A DNA stretch of 64,000 nt from assembly GCA_016165875.1 (NCBI GenBank), contig JABBOT010000014.1:5136093-5200092 (forward strand), read 5' to 3'. Source of the stretch: Acanthopleura granulata (Eukaryota; Mollusca; Polyplacophora; Chitonida; Chitonidae). Under the pieces are notes generated by a model that was not told where the DNA came from, ran no database searches, and saw only the letters and a program-made list of their open reading frames with translations. Positions 8,688 through 16,700 of this stretch are shown piece after piece; positions within the stretch are counted from its first letter, which is position 1; each line of letters begins with the position of its first letter. Position numbers and translations under genes: made by a program.

Positions 8688-9176
8688 ATGGACGAACTGG
8701 ACGAACTAATCGAGGAACTGGTCGACAAAGACACCAAGGCTGCGTCCTCGGCTGGACAAAAGAAACAGAAAGAGCCATTGGACGAACAAACAGAAGCGCT
8801 TGCTGCCAATCTCGCACCTCTGCACCGTGAAAGTCTCGCTGCGCTGGTAGCTGGGGGCCAGGCCAAACAGTATCTTGGGAAAGCAAATTGACCAAATTGA
8901 CTCTTTGGACGACGGCGAGGTCGAGAAACTCTACGCCCGCTACGAGACAAGACTAGGCGCGGCCATGACGAAAACAATAGGGCAAGCTGCACTACAATTG
9001 TAGTTAGGAGTGGCCAGCATGGTTCTTCCAATCCCACCCGAGAACCGGCCAACCCCTTTGATGGACATTCGATTAGTAGTGCTTCCTGTGTGTTCTATTA
9101 TCACTACGGCATGTTGCTAACACCGCTAACCGCTGCTCTTACCACAGCCAGGTACTGCCAATTTAGTAAAGAGTGA
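8688..9176 (+). pseudogene. Hypothetical element protein with acidic N-terminus and Ala-rich helices
   Basis: An ATG at 8688-8690 starts MDELDELIEELVDKDTK. The frame reads on through HRESLAALVAGGQAKQYLGK to a frameshift near 8880. It then continues in a second frame (DSLDDGEVEKLYARYETRLG, GAAMTKTIGQAALQL) to a TAG near 9001, and in a third to the stop at 9174-9176 (LLTPLTAALTTARYCQFSKE). The composition is that of an alpha-helical structural protein with a possible hydrophobic region in the C-terminal third. It follows the ATPase on the same strand, so it was probably co-expressed with the virion genes. Family unrecognised. Confidence 0.45.
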
Positions 9177-9521
9177 CAGACCACAAGAAAATGAAAGACG
9201 AAGAAAGTGGTGACCTGGTGTGCCAGGTCCGCTGCCAGAAAGGTGAAACAGGAGCGACTGCTTGAACAGCTTCTCGCAGGAAAAGGAATCACAACACCAT
9301 GGTGCTGCTACAGCAGCAGGCCCCAAAACGGTGTCTGCAAGCAGGCCAAATGAACCCCATATATGATTGGGGTAACCGGCCTTTTGGGTGTATATTATAT
9401 ATGTATTGATCACCAACAGCTGCCTGTTGCGGAGCAACTACAGGAAACAGCACAAGACACCTTTAAGCCCCTCTCTCCTCCCTTACTGAAGATTCCCAGC
9501 GATCCTCTCCATATGGAATAA
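9177..9521 (+). pseudogene. Small basic/membrane protein gene, copy B
   Basis: One frame reads a basic N-terminal part (RSAARKVKQERLLEQLLAG), then a stop near 9347. Beyond it is a hydrophobic segment (MIGVTGLLGVYYICI) and the tail KIPSDPLHME, ending with TAA at 9519-9521. Copy A keeps the same hydrophobic segment and tail, so the frame is real. The next gene begins after four bases (9526). A single-pass membrane protein of the virion is the simplest reading, but this is a guess. Confidence 0.45.
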
Positions 9522-9525
9522 CAAC

Positions 9526-9830
9526 ATGACAACTCCAGCTACGGACGGTAAGATGCTCGTAAACGCGCTGTATCACAGCGCAGTCACCGCTGGCTTAGCT
9601 ATGGGATACTCCAGATTGGGTAATATGGTCATTCGTGGTGCCCCTCCCAAGCTAGACTTCACCCCCCGTGATATTGGGATGGTGGTCGTGGACGTGGCCC
9701 TCGCGATGTCTACCAAGAACATGCTAATTAAACAGGGCATCATCCCAGTGGATATTATGACGTGGAAATGGCCTCGATCGCAATGATGATTGGTGACGCT
9801 CTCTTAAATGCACTTGAATTTTTCAAGTAG
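9526..9830 (+). pseudogene. Small two-helix hydrophobic protein, copy B (MTTPATDGK family)
   Basis: From ATG at 9526 the frame is open for 86 codons (MTTPATDGKMLVNALYHSAV, hydrophobic AGLAMGYSRLGNMVI, then IGMVVVDVALAMSTKNMLI). A one-base insertion near 9765 throws it out of frame; the shifted frame (ASIAMMIGDALLNALEFFK) continues to TAG at 9828-9830, giving an expected length near 100 residues. Copy A (2782-3071) confirms the coding frame. It probably encodes a small membrane or capsid-associated protein, by context only. Confidence 0.5.
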
Positions 9831-9868
9831 TAACTTTCTCTTCTCAACACTCCGTCTGGACGGGATTA

Positions 9869-10057
9869 ATGACGAACTTCGTCAACAGGGGCACGCAGAA
9901 CACATATTTGGCGATGGGGGAAAACAGCCCCACAGGACCCGAACCTGTCCTATGCAATTTCTATACACCGTCGGAGGGCCAAAAAGAACGCGAGATCGCC
10001 TTCATCCTCCTCGGGATGGGTGTGGTTGGGCTTGTCGCCTACAGACTCGCCGAGTAA
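9869..10057 (+). CDS. Small tail-anchored element protein (62 aa)
   Basis: This is one of the few intact frames in the block. It starts MTNFVNRGTQNTYLAMGE, has a short polar middle (NFYTPSEGQKEREI), and ends with one predicted membrane helix (AFILLGMGVVGLVAYRL) just before the stop. It lies 38 bp after the preceding gene on the same strand. Several neighbours share the plan of soluble head and C-terminal anchor. Function unknown. Confidence 0.5.
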   Translation: MTNFVNRGTQNTYLAMGENSPTGPEPVLCNFYTPSEGQKEREIAFILLGMGVVGLVAYRLAE

Positions 10058-10183
10058 TCAGAAAAGACTGTGCTGGACTCTCGTAAGAGCTCCTCATCCT
10101 AATACCAGGCACGACATGAGTAGTGAGGCTCGAGTTATTTTTCCATACGATTGGTATATACCACTTGGATATATATATCACAC

Positions 10184-10494
10184 ATGAGGGGTTTGCCTGA
10201 AGAGCTATACCCCGCGATGGTAGAGATCGCCACAAGATTCCTGGTCCTCTGGCCACGGTGCTGGACACCACCCACAAGTCGCTCGACCTCTGACGGCAGG
10301 ACGAAAAGTCCGCCATGTGTTTCGCAGCCAGGGTGCTGGAGGGCCCGACCAACCTCCGGGCGACGACCGGCCAACTGGCTGAGCCTGTGGCTGCCGCCTG
10401 TTGGAAACTTATCAGGCTGCTGGAATACCTTGCTTATGGTGCCTACTACCTTGGCCGACCAGTTGCCTATTCGTCTATCCAAGATATGCTCTAA
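10184..10494 (+). pseudogene. Hypothetical helical protein upstream of the integrase
   Basis: An ATG at 10184 starts MRGLPEELYPAMVEIATRF. After a frameshift near 10240 the coding-like frame continues (GPLATVLDTTHKSLDL, stop, then AMCFAARVLEGPTNLRATTG and AACWKLIRLLEYLAYGAYYL) to TAA at 10492-10494. It is helix-rich and about 100 residues. It directly precedes the integrase. The function is unknown. Confidence 0.4.
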
Positions 10495-11004
10495 CCCCAA
10501 GGGCTGCTGGAGAGGCATTGCCGCCATCAAGAAACTAGCACCTGCTGCTAAGATCTCTAAAGGCACAGCTCGCGATTGGTTGAAAAAAAAAACAGGCCAT
10601 CTTGCAGATTTTCCTATCATCCCCACGGCATATTCCCTGGCCGAAATTTGATGTTGCTGCACCAAATGAGATCCATCAAGCTGCTCTGCTCTTTCTACCA
10701 CACAACAAACTGGACAAGCGCGTCTACAAGTATGCCATCACAGTGGTCGATGTCGCAAAAGCTTCCTTCTGGGGTTGGCGTGCGCTATCTGTACCAGCCC
10801 GGCGAGCTGGAGGGTGGTCGCCATCGCGCAACTGATCCAGTGTGGTCCCTAGATGTGTATCGGCTCGGATGCCCGTTAACTAAACCAGACGAGCCTGTGT
10901 TGTATTATCTGCTAGATGGCCTGCAGCGGGCGTTTGTCCGCGAGGAACTTCTCGTGGTGCCTCGCGACACTCAGTTTCCACAGGGTGAGGTCCCCAGGCG
11001 TTGA
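10495..11004 (+). pseudogene. Retroviral-type (rve) integrase remnant, catalytic core mostly deleted
   Basis: The N-terminal part (CWRGIAAIKKLAPAAKISKG, then ARDWLKK) looks like the zinc-finger/helix region before the core. A ten-base A run at about 10583-10592 causes a frameshift. The start of the catalytic core then follows (PKFDVAAPNEIHQAALLFLP, VYKYAITVVDVAKAS), where the first catalytic aspartate would lie; the usual HQADLL aspartate reads alanine here (HQAALL), while the VVDV aspartate is present. The sequence then jumps to the C-terminal domain (GVRYLYQPGELEGG, DPVWSLDVYRLG, YYLLDGLQRAFVREELLVVP), so the rest of the DDE core is gone. Integrases of this kind insert Polintons into the host genome. 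The last 93 bp overlap the antisense HNH frame. Confidence 0.75.
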
Positions 11005-11145
11005 GAACTGCGCATCCCCTTTTCGGTTGCACTCGAGACAGATCAACCTAAAGTTATCGTTACTGTGGCCCCTGGAGTTGTCCAACCTGTCCACAATAAA
11101 CTGCTGGGTATCCTTTGGCTGGTAAGCCCATAGGAGCTTAATATT
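10912..11145 (-). pseudogene. HNH-type nuclease domain at the end of the replication polypeptide
   Basis: On the minus strand the frame reads CNIKLLWAYQPKD, then QQFIVDRLDNSRGHSNDNFR and LICLECNRK: the D-R-x-D-N-x-x-G-H-x-x-x-N signature plus a C-x-x-C zinc half-site typical of HNH endonucleases. The upstream cysteine pair is partly visible near 11135. It lies in line, same strand, just after the helicase segment, so it was probably the C-terminal domain of one long protein. Its final 30 codons run antisense to the integrase C-terminus and may be read-through rather than conserved protein. Confidence 0.55.
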
Positions 11146-11161
11146 GCACGCGGTACTGCGG

Positions 11162-12043
11162 TTATTTTGCTGCTACTTGACATGCAGGATGTAATCGACC
11201 TTCAGTTAACACTTGAGCCCCTTGGCTCTGGATGGTTTTGCGGAGCTGCTGCTCGGTGAGGTGGCGCTGAAATAGCAGCTCCTGTGCTCGGTCGCGAACT
11301 TTCTGTCTCGAGGTCAACATGTGGTCGCCTGGCTTCCAGGCTTCAGCGAACTTACCCCAACGAAGGCAGATGGGGAGCGCTTTTCTTATCTCCTGGTACT
11401 GAATCGTGTCTGGCTGCAAGTGGATAGCCTTTTTGAGGGTTTTGAGGGCCGGGCCTTTTGCCCTCTCGTCGTTTTCGACCTCTCCATAGTAGTCTGCAGC
11501 TTGACGCAGCACCTCGCCTCCGATGGACAGTGGCTGTTCCTGATCTCCGCAGGAGATAACCTGAAGACACTTGTGTTCGAGTCAATCAAGGAAGTTCTCC
11601 AGAATGACCCTGGGCACAGCGCACACCTCGTCCCAGATGATCACGCGAGGGGGGAGGGACTTCTGGCCCATCCTTTCTGGGTTCCATTCAGTCTGACTAC
11701 GCCACCGGAAGAAGCTGTGATAGGTCTGGGCCTTGACTCCCCTTGCCTGCATCTCTTTGGCCAGACAATGGGTCGGGGTCAAGACGAGGGGGTCTTTCCC
11801 GCGGGAGACCTCGATTGCTCTCGTCGTTTTGTCTGAGCCGCCGCTGCCGTTCAGATAGCTCATTTGGTTGCGGCTTAGTGGGTCGTGGTGATGTGGTGCA
11901 GTGCTGAGGGAAAGGTTCTTCTTGCTTCTTGTATTCGGGCTTGGGAAGGTAGGCTGTATGCTCCATAGGCAAATACAGCTGCTCACCCTTGTCGCGCCAC
12001 TGGGCTGGGGCAACTTCATTGCAGCTGCATGCGTATGCCTCAA
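11162..12043 (-). pseudogene. SF1 (Pif1/RecD-like) helicase segment of the replication polypeptide
   Basis: The frame 12043-11582 contains a Walker A-like LNGSGGSDKTT (normally GGSGKT; the G is replaced by D), motif Ia VLTPTHCLAKEM, the SF1 signature AQTYHSFFRW, and Walker B VIIWDEV. A stop near 11582 separates it from a second frame (about 11550-11162) that opens with GDQEQP, the GDxxQ motif III, and continues with LRQAADYYGEVEND and a helical region. Motifs IV-VI are largely missing. The role by family is unwinding DNA during element replication. It follows the polymerase motifs with no gap, which suggests a fused polymerase-helicase. The Walker A change and the frame breaks make it inactive. 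Confidence 0.65.
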
Positions 12044-12759
12044 CTCCTTCGAACTTGCAGAGTGCGGTTTTCTTTACATAGATGGAATTGATTGCCACTC
12101 GGACAGCCCCCTCGGGCTGGAGCCTTGAAAGCATAGATATTAGGTTGATGTGGGCATAGGCCAATATCGAGGCCCTGAGGTGGGCGTACTGCGGTTGTGA
12201 GCCGTCGTAGGAAGTGAGGATATGACCCTGTGGGCATCGCATTAGTGTCCCAACCAGTGCGCCACTTTGGCGGCTGCCTCTGACCATTTAGTCTAGTTCA
12301 CCCCGGTCTGTAACCAGTCGTCGTGTCAAGTCTTTTTCCGTCAGCCTTGCTGCCCTGCGTGAATTTGCGGATGATGCTACACCCTTGAGCCACGTTGGGG
12401 CCCATTCATGCTCTACTATATTTCTCTCAAGCCAAGTGGGGATGACAGGATGACAGTCTGCGAACTGTTACTCCTGGACCTCGGCAAAGCCTGTGCCGAT
12501 GTCTTTGGGGATGGGGACATTCATTTCTTCACGGGTCATGCGGTGGGCTGGGTGTCCGAAACGTTCAAATTAGGGCTTGGCGTCGTTCCTGAAAGGAGGC
12601 CGGATGGCAGGCTTTCATGTCGATGCTGACTATGTCTCGGGTGTCGTAGTCCATCATGTTCCAGAGCCCGCCGTGGCCAATCTGCTCTACGACATCCAGA
12701 AGGCTTGCGTCGAGCAGATTGGCTGAGGTTGGCTTCCAGCCTTTCTTTTCTTTGGCCAT
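12036..12759 (-). pseudogene. Family B DNA polymerase palm segment of the replication polypeptide
   Basis: The frame 12759-12565 carries YDTRDIVSIDMKACHPASF, which fits polymerase B motif A (D-x-x-x-x-Y-P; here H-P). After broken sequence with a readable basic stretch (KFTQGSKADGKRL near 12370), the frame from 12287 shows PQYAHLRASILAYAHINL, fitting motif B/KxY-region geometry, then VRVAINSIYVKK, the place of motif C. The motif C aspartate expected before S reads asparagine (codon 12087-12089). These enzymes replicate the element by protein priming in relatives. The motif assignments are by eye, but their order and spacing support each other. Several frameshifts separate the parts. Confidence 0.55.
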
Positions 12760-13211
12760 GATGCTGGCCGCGTGATTCTCGCCGATGGCTCTCTCGGCCA
12801 GTTCGGTGTTGCCTAGCTTGGTGCAGATAGCTTGGAGTCTTGGAGCCTCTCTTGAACCCCTTGTGTCCAGTAGGTGCAGCCGTCCTCTAGCACGAACTAG
12901 TCGTCACCGAATTGCCTGTCTTGCCCACCCAACAGCCACACAGCGAAGGGTTCACGCTGGGTGGCTTCCCGGATGGCCTGCCAGACGTCGCCTTCATAGA
13001 TGTGGACTTCTCTGCTTTGGGCTAAGTGGAGGTCTTTGGACCAGGCCTGGCTAATGTGAAGCTATACTTTACCTCTGCGACCTTACTGGTACTTCCCACC
13101 GTTGTATATGTCCTCGCCGGCAATGTCCCGCAGGATGATGCCGCTTTGAAGGACCTTTTCCAGTTCAGCCACATCATCGACCGTAGCGTCCGTTTCATGC
13201 ACCCTCTCCTC

Positions 13212-13942
13212 CTACTCTTGGATTTTGACCTGGCTAGCGATCAGCCCCTGGCCCCTCGAGGCGCCCTCGAAATACTCCACGACTCTCTGGGCCACACAGT
13301 TGAGGTCGTCATCTCTCAGTGGAGCGAGTTTGGCAGGGTCTGGATCTCTGGCAGGGTAGATCCCATACACAACCGCGGTGATAGGGTAGGCGTTCTGATA
13401 GAACATGCTGTGGATTCCATTCAGAGTGCTTGGTTTGGTATCCCTCGTGATCTCGATGACACCCTGCCCGTTTTTCCTCTCAGCCCGGACTAGGTCAAAC
13501 TTGCCTTCAACAACCAAGTCGCCCTCGTTCTGCTCACGCAGGAACTTGATTCGGAGTAAGAACTCGTCTCCCCCTCAGAAAGCGCGTTGAGAAGCTGAGC
13601 CGCCCTCTCGTCCGACATGCAAGCGTCAAAGGCCAGTCGGCCTCTTCTGACATGTATACCATCGGCGATTTCAATATCGCCGAAGACCGCAGTGGCGCCA
13701 TCGACAAACTCATCTTTGGTATTGATCAGAATCTCAATCCAGTCTTCAGCCGGGGGCTGGACCGGGGGAGGAACCTGATCATCTATGTCGATGAATGGCC
13801 GTTGTTGCCTCAACGGCTGATGGGGGCGATTTTCGGCGTATTCCGGAATAGGTTCATCGAGATTATACCAAGGTTCGTACTCTGCAAAAATCTCGTCAAT
13901 CAAGTCACCTATAGTAGTCATGTTACCGGATGGGTATAACAC
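13212..13942 (-). pseudogene. N-terminal part of the replication polypeptide
   Basis: The frame starts at 13942 or, more likely, at a second methionine a few codons in (MTTIGDLIDEIFAEYEPWY). It runs through a Pro/Gln-rich acidic region and IADGIHVRRGRLAFDACMSD to a frame change near 13530, then continues from 13517 (MVVEGKFDLVRAERKNGQGV; STLNGIHSMFYQNAYPITAV; NCVAQRVVEYFEGASRG) to a stop near 13212. Between 13200 and 12760 only short pieces can be read (LQAICTKLGNTELAERAIGE near 12830). An exonuclease or terminal-protein-like role is usual for this part in relatives, but I cannot see the motifs. Confidence 0.5.
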
Positions 13943-13951
13943 TTTTTAATC

Positions 13952-14041
13952 TTCGTCTCTAAATGGGCATTTCCACGCCCTCTTATCACACCGCCTGGAT
14001 GGGTATATCAAATGGGGCCTCGTCTCTAAATGGGAATTTCA
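13952..14041. promoter_or_regulatory. Duplicated TCTAAATGGG-ATTTC motif upstream of the replication gene
   Basis: CGTCTCTAAATGGGCATTTC (about 13954-13973) recurs with one change about 66 bp further on (about 14020-14039). The pair sits directly upstream of the minus-strand replication gene start (13942). It could be a promoter or binding site, or part of an eroded terminal repeat. No matching copy was noticed at the other end of the element. Confidence 0.35.
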
Positions 14042-14271
14042 CTAGCGACCAGATATCTGCCATACCCTCTGATCACACCGCCGCGTATTTCGATATCCAC
14101 GCGTGAGACAAAGCCCTTGTTTGTTAGTAACACCATTCGGCAAGGCTGTGTACATGAGGCCTTACGGAGTCTTGCCAGGTAAACCTTACAGAAATCCTCA
14201 AGGCAGCTTTTACCACAGAGATCTGTTGAGCTTAAGGTGAGCCACTTAAATGTGTTGTGTCCCTTGGGCAT
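14026..14271 (-). CDS. Hypothetical ORF (81 aa) at the right margin of the element
   Basis: This minus-strand frame starts MPKGHNTFKWLTLSSTDLCG, is cysteine-containing and basic, and ends RVDIEIRGGVIRGYGRYLVA. It lies between the replication gene and the SINE at 14341 and could be the last gene of the element or a fragment. No domain is recognised and there is no second copy to test the frame against. Confidence 0.25.
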   Translation of the reverse strand: MPKGHNTFKWLTLSSTDLCGKSCLEDFCKVYLARLRKASCTQPCRMVLLTNKGFVSRVDIEIRGGVIRGYGRYLVASEIPI

Positions 14272-14340
14272 GTTGGATTGTACTGGTATATCAGCAAAAG
14301 CCTGGGTATCTCTGAATGTACGCGAACACCATATGGCTTA

Positions 14341-14582
14341 GGGGCTTCCGTGGCTCAACCCGTTAGCGCGTTAACGCAGCACAATGAAAGAAGCCTGCCA
14401 CCAATGCGGTCGCTGTGAGTTCAAGCCCAGCTCATGCTGGCTTCCTCTCCGATTGTACGTGGGAAGGCGTGCCAGCAACTTGCGGATCGTTGTGGGTTTC
14501 CTGCCACCATAATGTTGACGGCCGTCGTATAATTGAAATATTCTTGAGTATGGCGTAAAACACCAATCAAATAAATAAATAA
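14341..14582 (+). repeat. tRNA-derived SINE, near full length
   Basis: The head is GGGGCTTCCGTGGCTCAACC (A-box-like), the B-box-like block is GTGAGTTCAAGCCC, the middle is shared with other copies (CAGCAACTTGCGGATCG), the 3' block is TGAAATATTCTTGAGTATGG, and it ends in (AAAT)n. It marks the edge of the virus-like block. The word ACACCATATGGCTT occurs just before it and again at about 14698. Confidence 0.85.
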
Positions 14583-14949
14583 GCCTCTTGGCTTGATGTG
14601 CAGTAGAAATTAGCCGGACTAGGGGCTGGGCAATTATTTCTGAATGGGAAAGCCCGTTTGTCTGCATAGATAATTGGCAAAAGTTTGTGTAGCTGGACAC
14701 CATATGGCTTGAATGTGTAGCAGAAATTAACCGGAACAGTGGCTGGTAGGCTCGTCGGGTCGTGGAACGGCTCCCATTAGTTTGTATCACTCTCCCACCC
14801 TGCTGCTGGAACACTGATATCACGATCGTCAACTGGGGTTTTCAGTACGGCGTACCAATGTGGTAAAGATATAAATACACTCTCACGGAGACCGAAGCTT
14901 CCACAGGGGGACACCGAGATGTTATAACAGGAATGCTGTTCAAAAAACT

Positions 14950-15150
14950 GTGATGATCTGTTTTTTCTGTCCCCAGAACGATCTTATATGGAGTGGTGGG
15001 GTTGGTGTTGGTATTGGTGTCGCTGTTTGCCTTGCCGGAGTCTATGCCACTGGTGTCGGTGTCACTGGCGGTAGTGTCATATGCATCGCTGTGGGAATCT
15101 GCGGAGCTATAGTGTGGAAGATGCTTGTTGAAAACAGAAACCAGTGTTGA
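14950..15150 (+). other. Glycine/valine-rich hydrophobic ORF (66 aa), uncertain
   Basis: The frame from ATG at 14950 contains a long hydrophobic Gly/Val/Ile-rich stretch (GVGVGIGVAVCLAGVYATGV) that could form one or two membrane helices, then KMLVENRNQC and a stop. A CCCCAG just upstream could be a splice acceptor. It may come from a simple GGTGTTGGT-type repeat rather than a gene. No family assigned. Confidence 0.2.
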
Positions 15151-15349
15151 CCAAAACTACTTTACTGTGTTGACTTCGACACCAAAGGAACAGTGTTACC
15201 TAAGTTCCACATCACTTCAACCCTACACGACAAATTATTGTAGGCCAACCCGGGAAGTAATGTTAGCCTGTACCGAAATGTAGTGTATGGCTTCACCAGA
15301 TACTGCAAACACTAGGAAGGTAAACGGCCATTATCACTAAAATTATATG

Positions 15350-15416
15350 TTCTTGCCACGATAAGGCTGAAGATTGCTGATGTGGCCGTAAGCCATAATT
15401 ATTCATTCATTCACCA
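15350..15416 (+). repeat. Short interspersed element fragment (GGCTGAAGATTGCTGATG type)
   Basis: The sequence CCACGATAAGGCTGAAGATT, continuing to CATTCATTCATTC, is close to the reverse complement of 21905-21965. It has a simple tail of CATT units and is probably the 3' end of a second SINE family. Confidence 0.6.
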
Positions 15417-16069
15417 AAATTAATATGAATTGTTAGCCCGAGTTGTTCTTCCCTTACTGGGTCTAATAAATAATTCTTATGCTCTAGATGAACGATTATG
15501 CGAATGTGGGGAAATTGTCTATACACTATCCAACCAGTCAATCAAACAAATAAACCTAGTAAAAAGTAGAATCCATTGAAACACCGCAGCATTTGGGGAG
15601 TAGAGACGAAATTCACAGTATTTGGCACAGGAAATGCAACAAGGCTTCAACACGTCCAGAGCTACCACCTTTGTTCTAATGACTACATTTGTTCATCCCA
15701 AGATTTATGTACAGCAGAGCAATAGATGGATTTCGATTTTCTGTGCAATGACATACGCAATAACAAGACAGAAAACCAGTATAGTTTTACAATGTATATT
15801 AATGAGTCGAGCAACCAATTTTGCCCAAAAAACTTGCAAGTTGTGAATTTTAAGTTCTCAGAGAATAAATCTGATTTTCTCAACGAACATACGGCAAGAG
15901 AAATCTTATTTAATAATGATAGCAATAAAACATATATAACGATAAAACTCTTTATTTCCTCCAGTGGTCCGAAGGTGGAGTGAAGGGCATGACTGACTCT
16001 ATTAGCTTTTCACGAATTAACTAAAGCTCATATACGGTTCAAGAGGAACATTTCTTAATCGAGCTTAAT

Positions 16070-16192
16070 GAGTTTCCCTGGGCTCTGCCTGGTTTCCTCC
16101 TACGATGATGCTGGTCACTGTCGTATAAGTGAAATATTCTTCCGTGCGTCGTGAAACATCAACCAAATAAATAAATAAATTAATTAATTAAT
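16070..16192 (+). repeat. SINE 3' fragment
   Basis: It carries the family's 3' half: a GGCTCTGCCTGGTTTCCTCC block, then CGTATAAGTGAAATATTCTT and a (AAAT)n/(TTAA)n tail. The tRNA-derived head is missing. Confidence 0.75.
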
Positions 16193-16474
16193 TGAGCTTG
16201 ATCCACTACAATTGTAAATCAACATATCGAACAACGCTGTCAACTATTACTGTCTATAAGGCTCAGGTGAAATTGTGGTGAACTATAAAAAATTGGTTCT
16301 CTTAAAGTAAACAAAGCCGCTCTAATTATCAATAGACAATCTTCTGCCACCATTATGGCCTGCGTCCGTAGGACACACGTGGAAAAGATCTTCAGTAACT
16401 CCCAACATCGATAGTTTACTCCCATCACCCCGCTTCCCCCCCCCCTTCCTCAACCTCCTTCCATCCAAAAAAGT

Positions 16475-16700
16475 TTAAATCTAGATTTCGAAACAGACAT
16501 TTGTATACCAGCCGCCAACCGAAATGAACGTTTCGGATCGAAGACCAATTTCGGGTGAAACCAACACAGCAATAAAAATTTTCATCCACTATATGACGCA
16601 TTCGTGAGAAGAAAAGCAGTGCACAAATTTCAAATACGACGGAAAGACGCAAGGAATGTTCTAGGGAGATGAATAAGATCAGCATCCGATTCAGGTATCT
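16475..16700 (-). repeat. Interspersed repeat family 3, minus copy
   Basis: It shares GACGGAAAGACGC and AAGATCAGCATCC words, in the same order, with 28545-28790. In reverse orientation it matches 39395-39625 and 47270-47470 (GTTGACTGCTTCT, TTCTTAGTTCTT, GACAGCTGGTG). It is probably a non-autonomous transposon; its ends are not defined. Confidence 0.5.

Larger units (their letters stand above)
1..14282. mobile_element. Polinton/Maverick-like (PLV-type) element block, decayed, two copies
   Basis: This block carries the hallmark genes of Polinton/PLV elements: a major capsid remnant (7262-8003), a packaging ATPase with a P-loop (8003-8584), a retroviral-type integrase (10495-11004), and a replication polypeptide with family B polymerase, SF1 helicase and HNH motifs (10912-13942, minus). 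Small membrane and structural genes fill the rest. Genes for structure and replication are on both strands, as is usual for these elements. Several genes appear twice: 871-1947 with 5790-6155, 1939-2279 with 6152-6573, 2380-2777 with 9177-9521, and 2782-3071 with 9526-9830. So two related copies lie in tandem, the left one more decayed. I found no clear terminal inverted repeats, and the left end lies outside the window. Almost every reading frame is broken. No adenain-type protease was recognised. Confidence 0.8.

Noticed and set aside
9808..10086. 92-codon plus-strand frame overlapping 9869-10057
   Set aside because: It is rich in Arg, Pro and Gly and out of frame with the compact anchor protein, which has a clear membrane helix and start codon.
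11321..13493. Several long plus-strand frames
   Set aside because: They are antisense to the helicase and polymerase motifs on the minus strand and contain no motif of their own.
1..14282. Bacterial or phage contamination of the assembly
   Set aside because: The block has decayed eukaryotic-type Polinton genes and is followed directly by SINEs of the host family with no gap at that junction.
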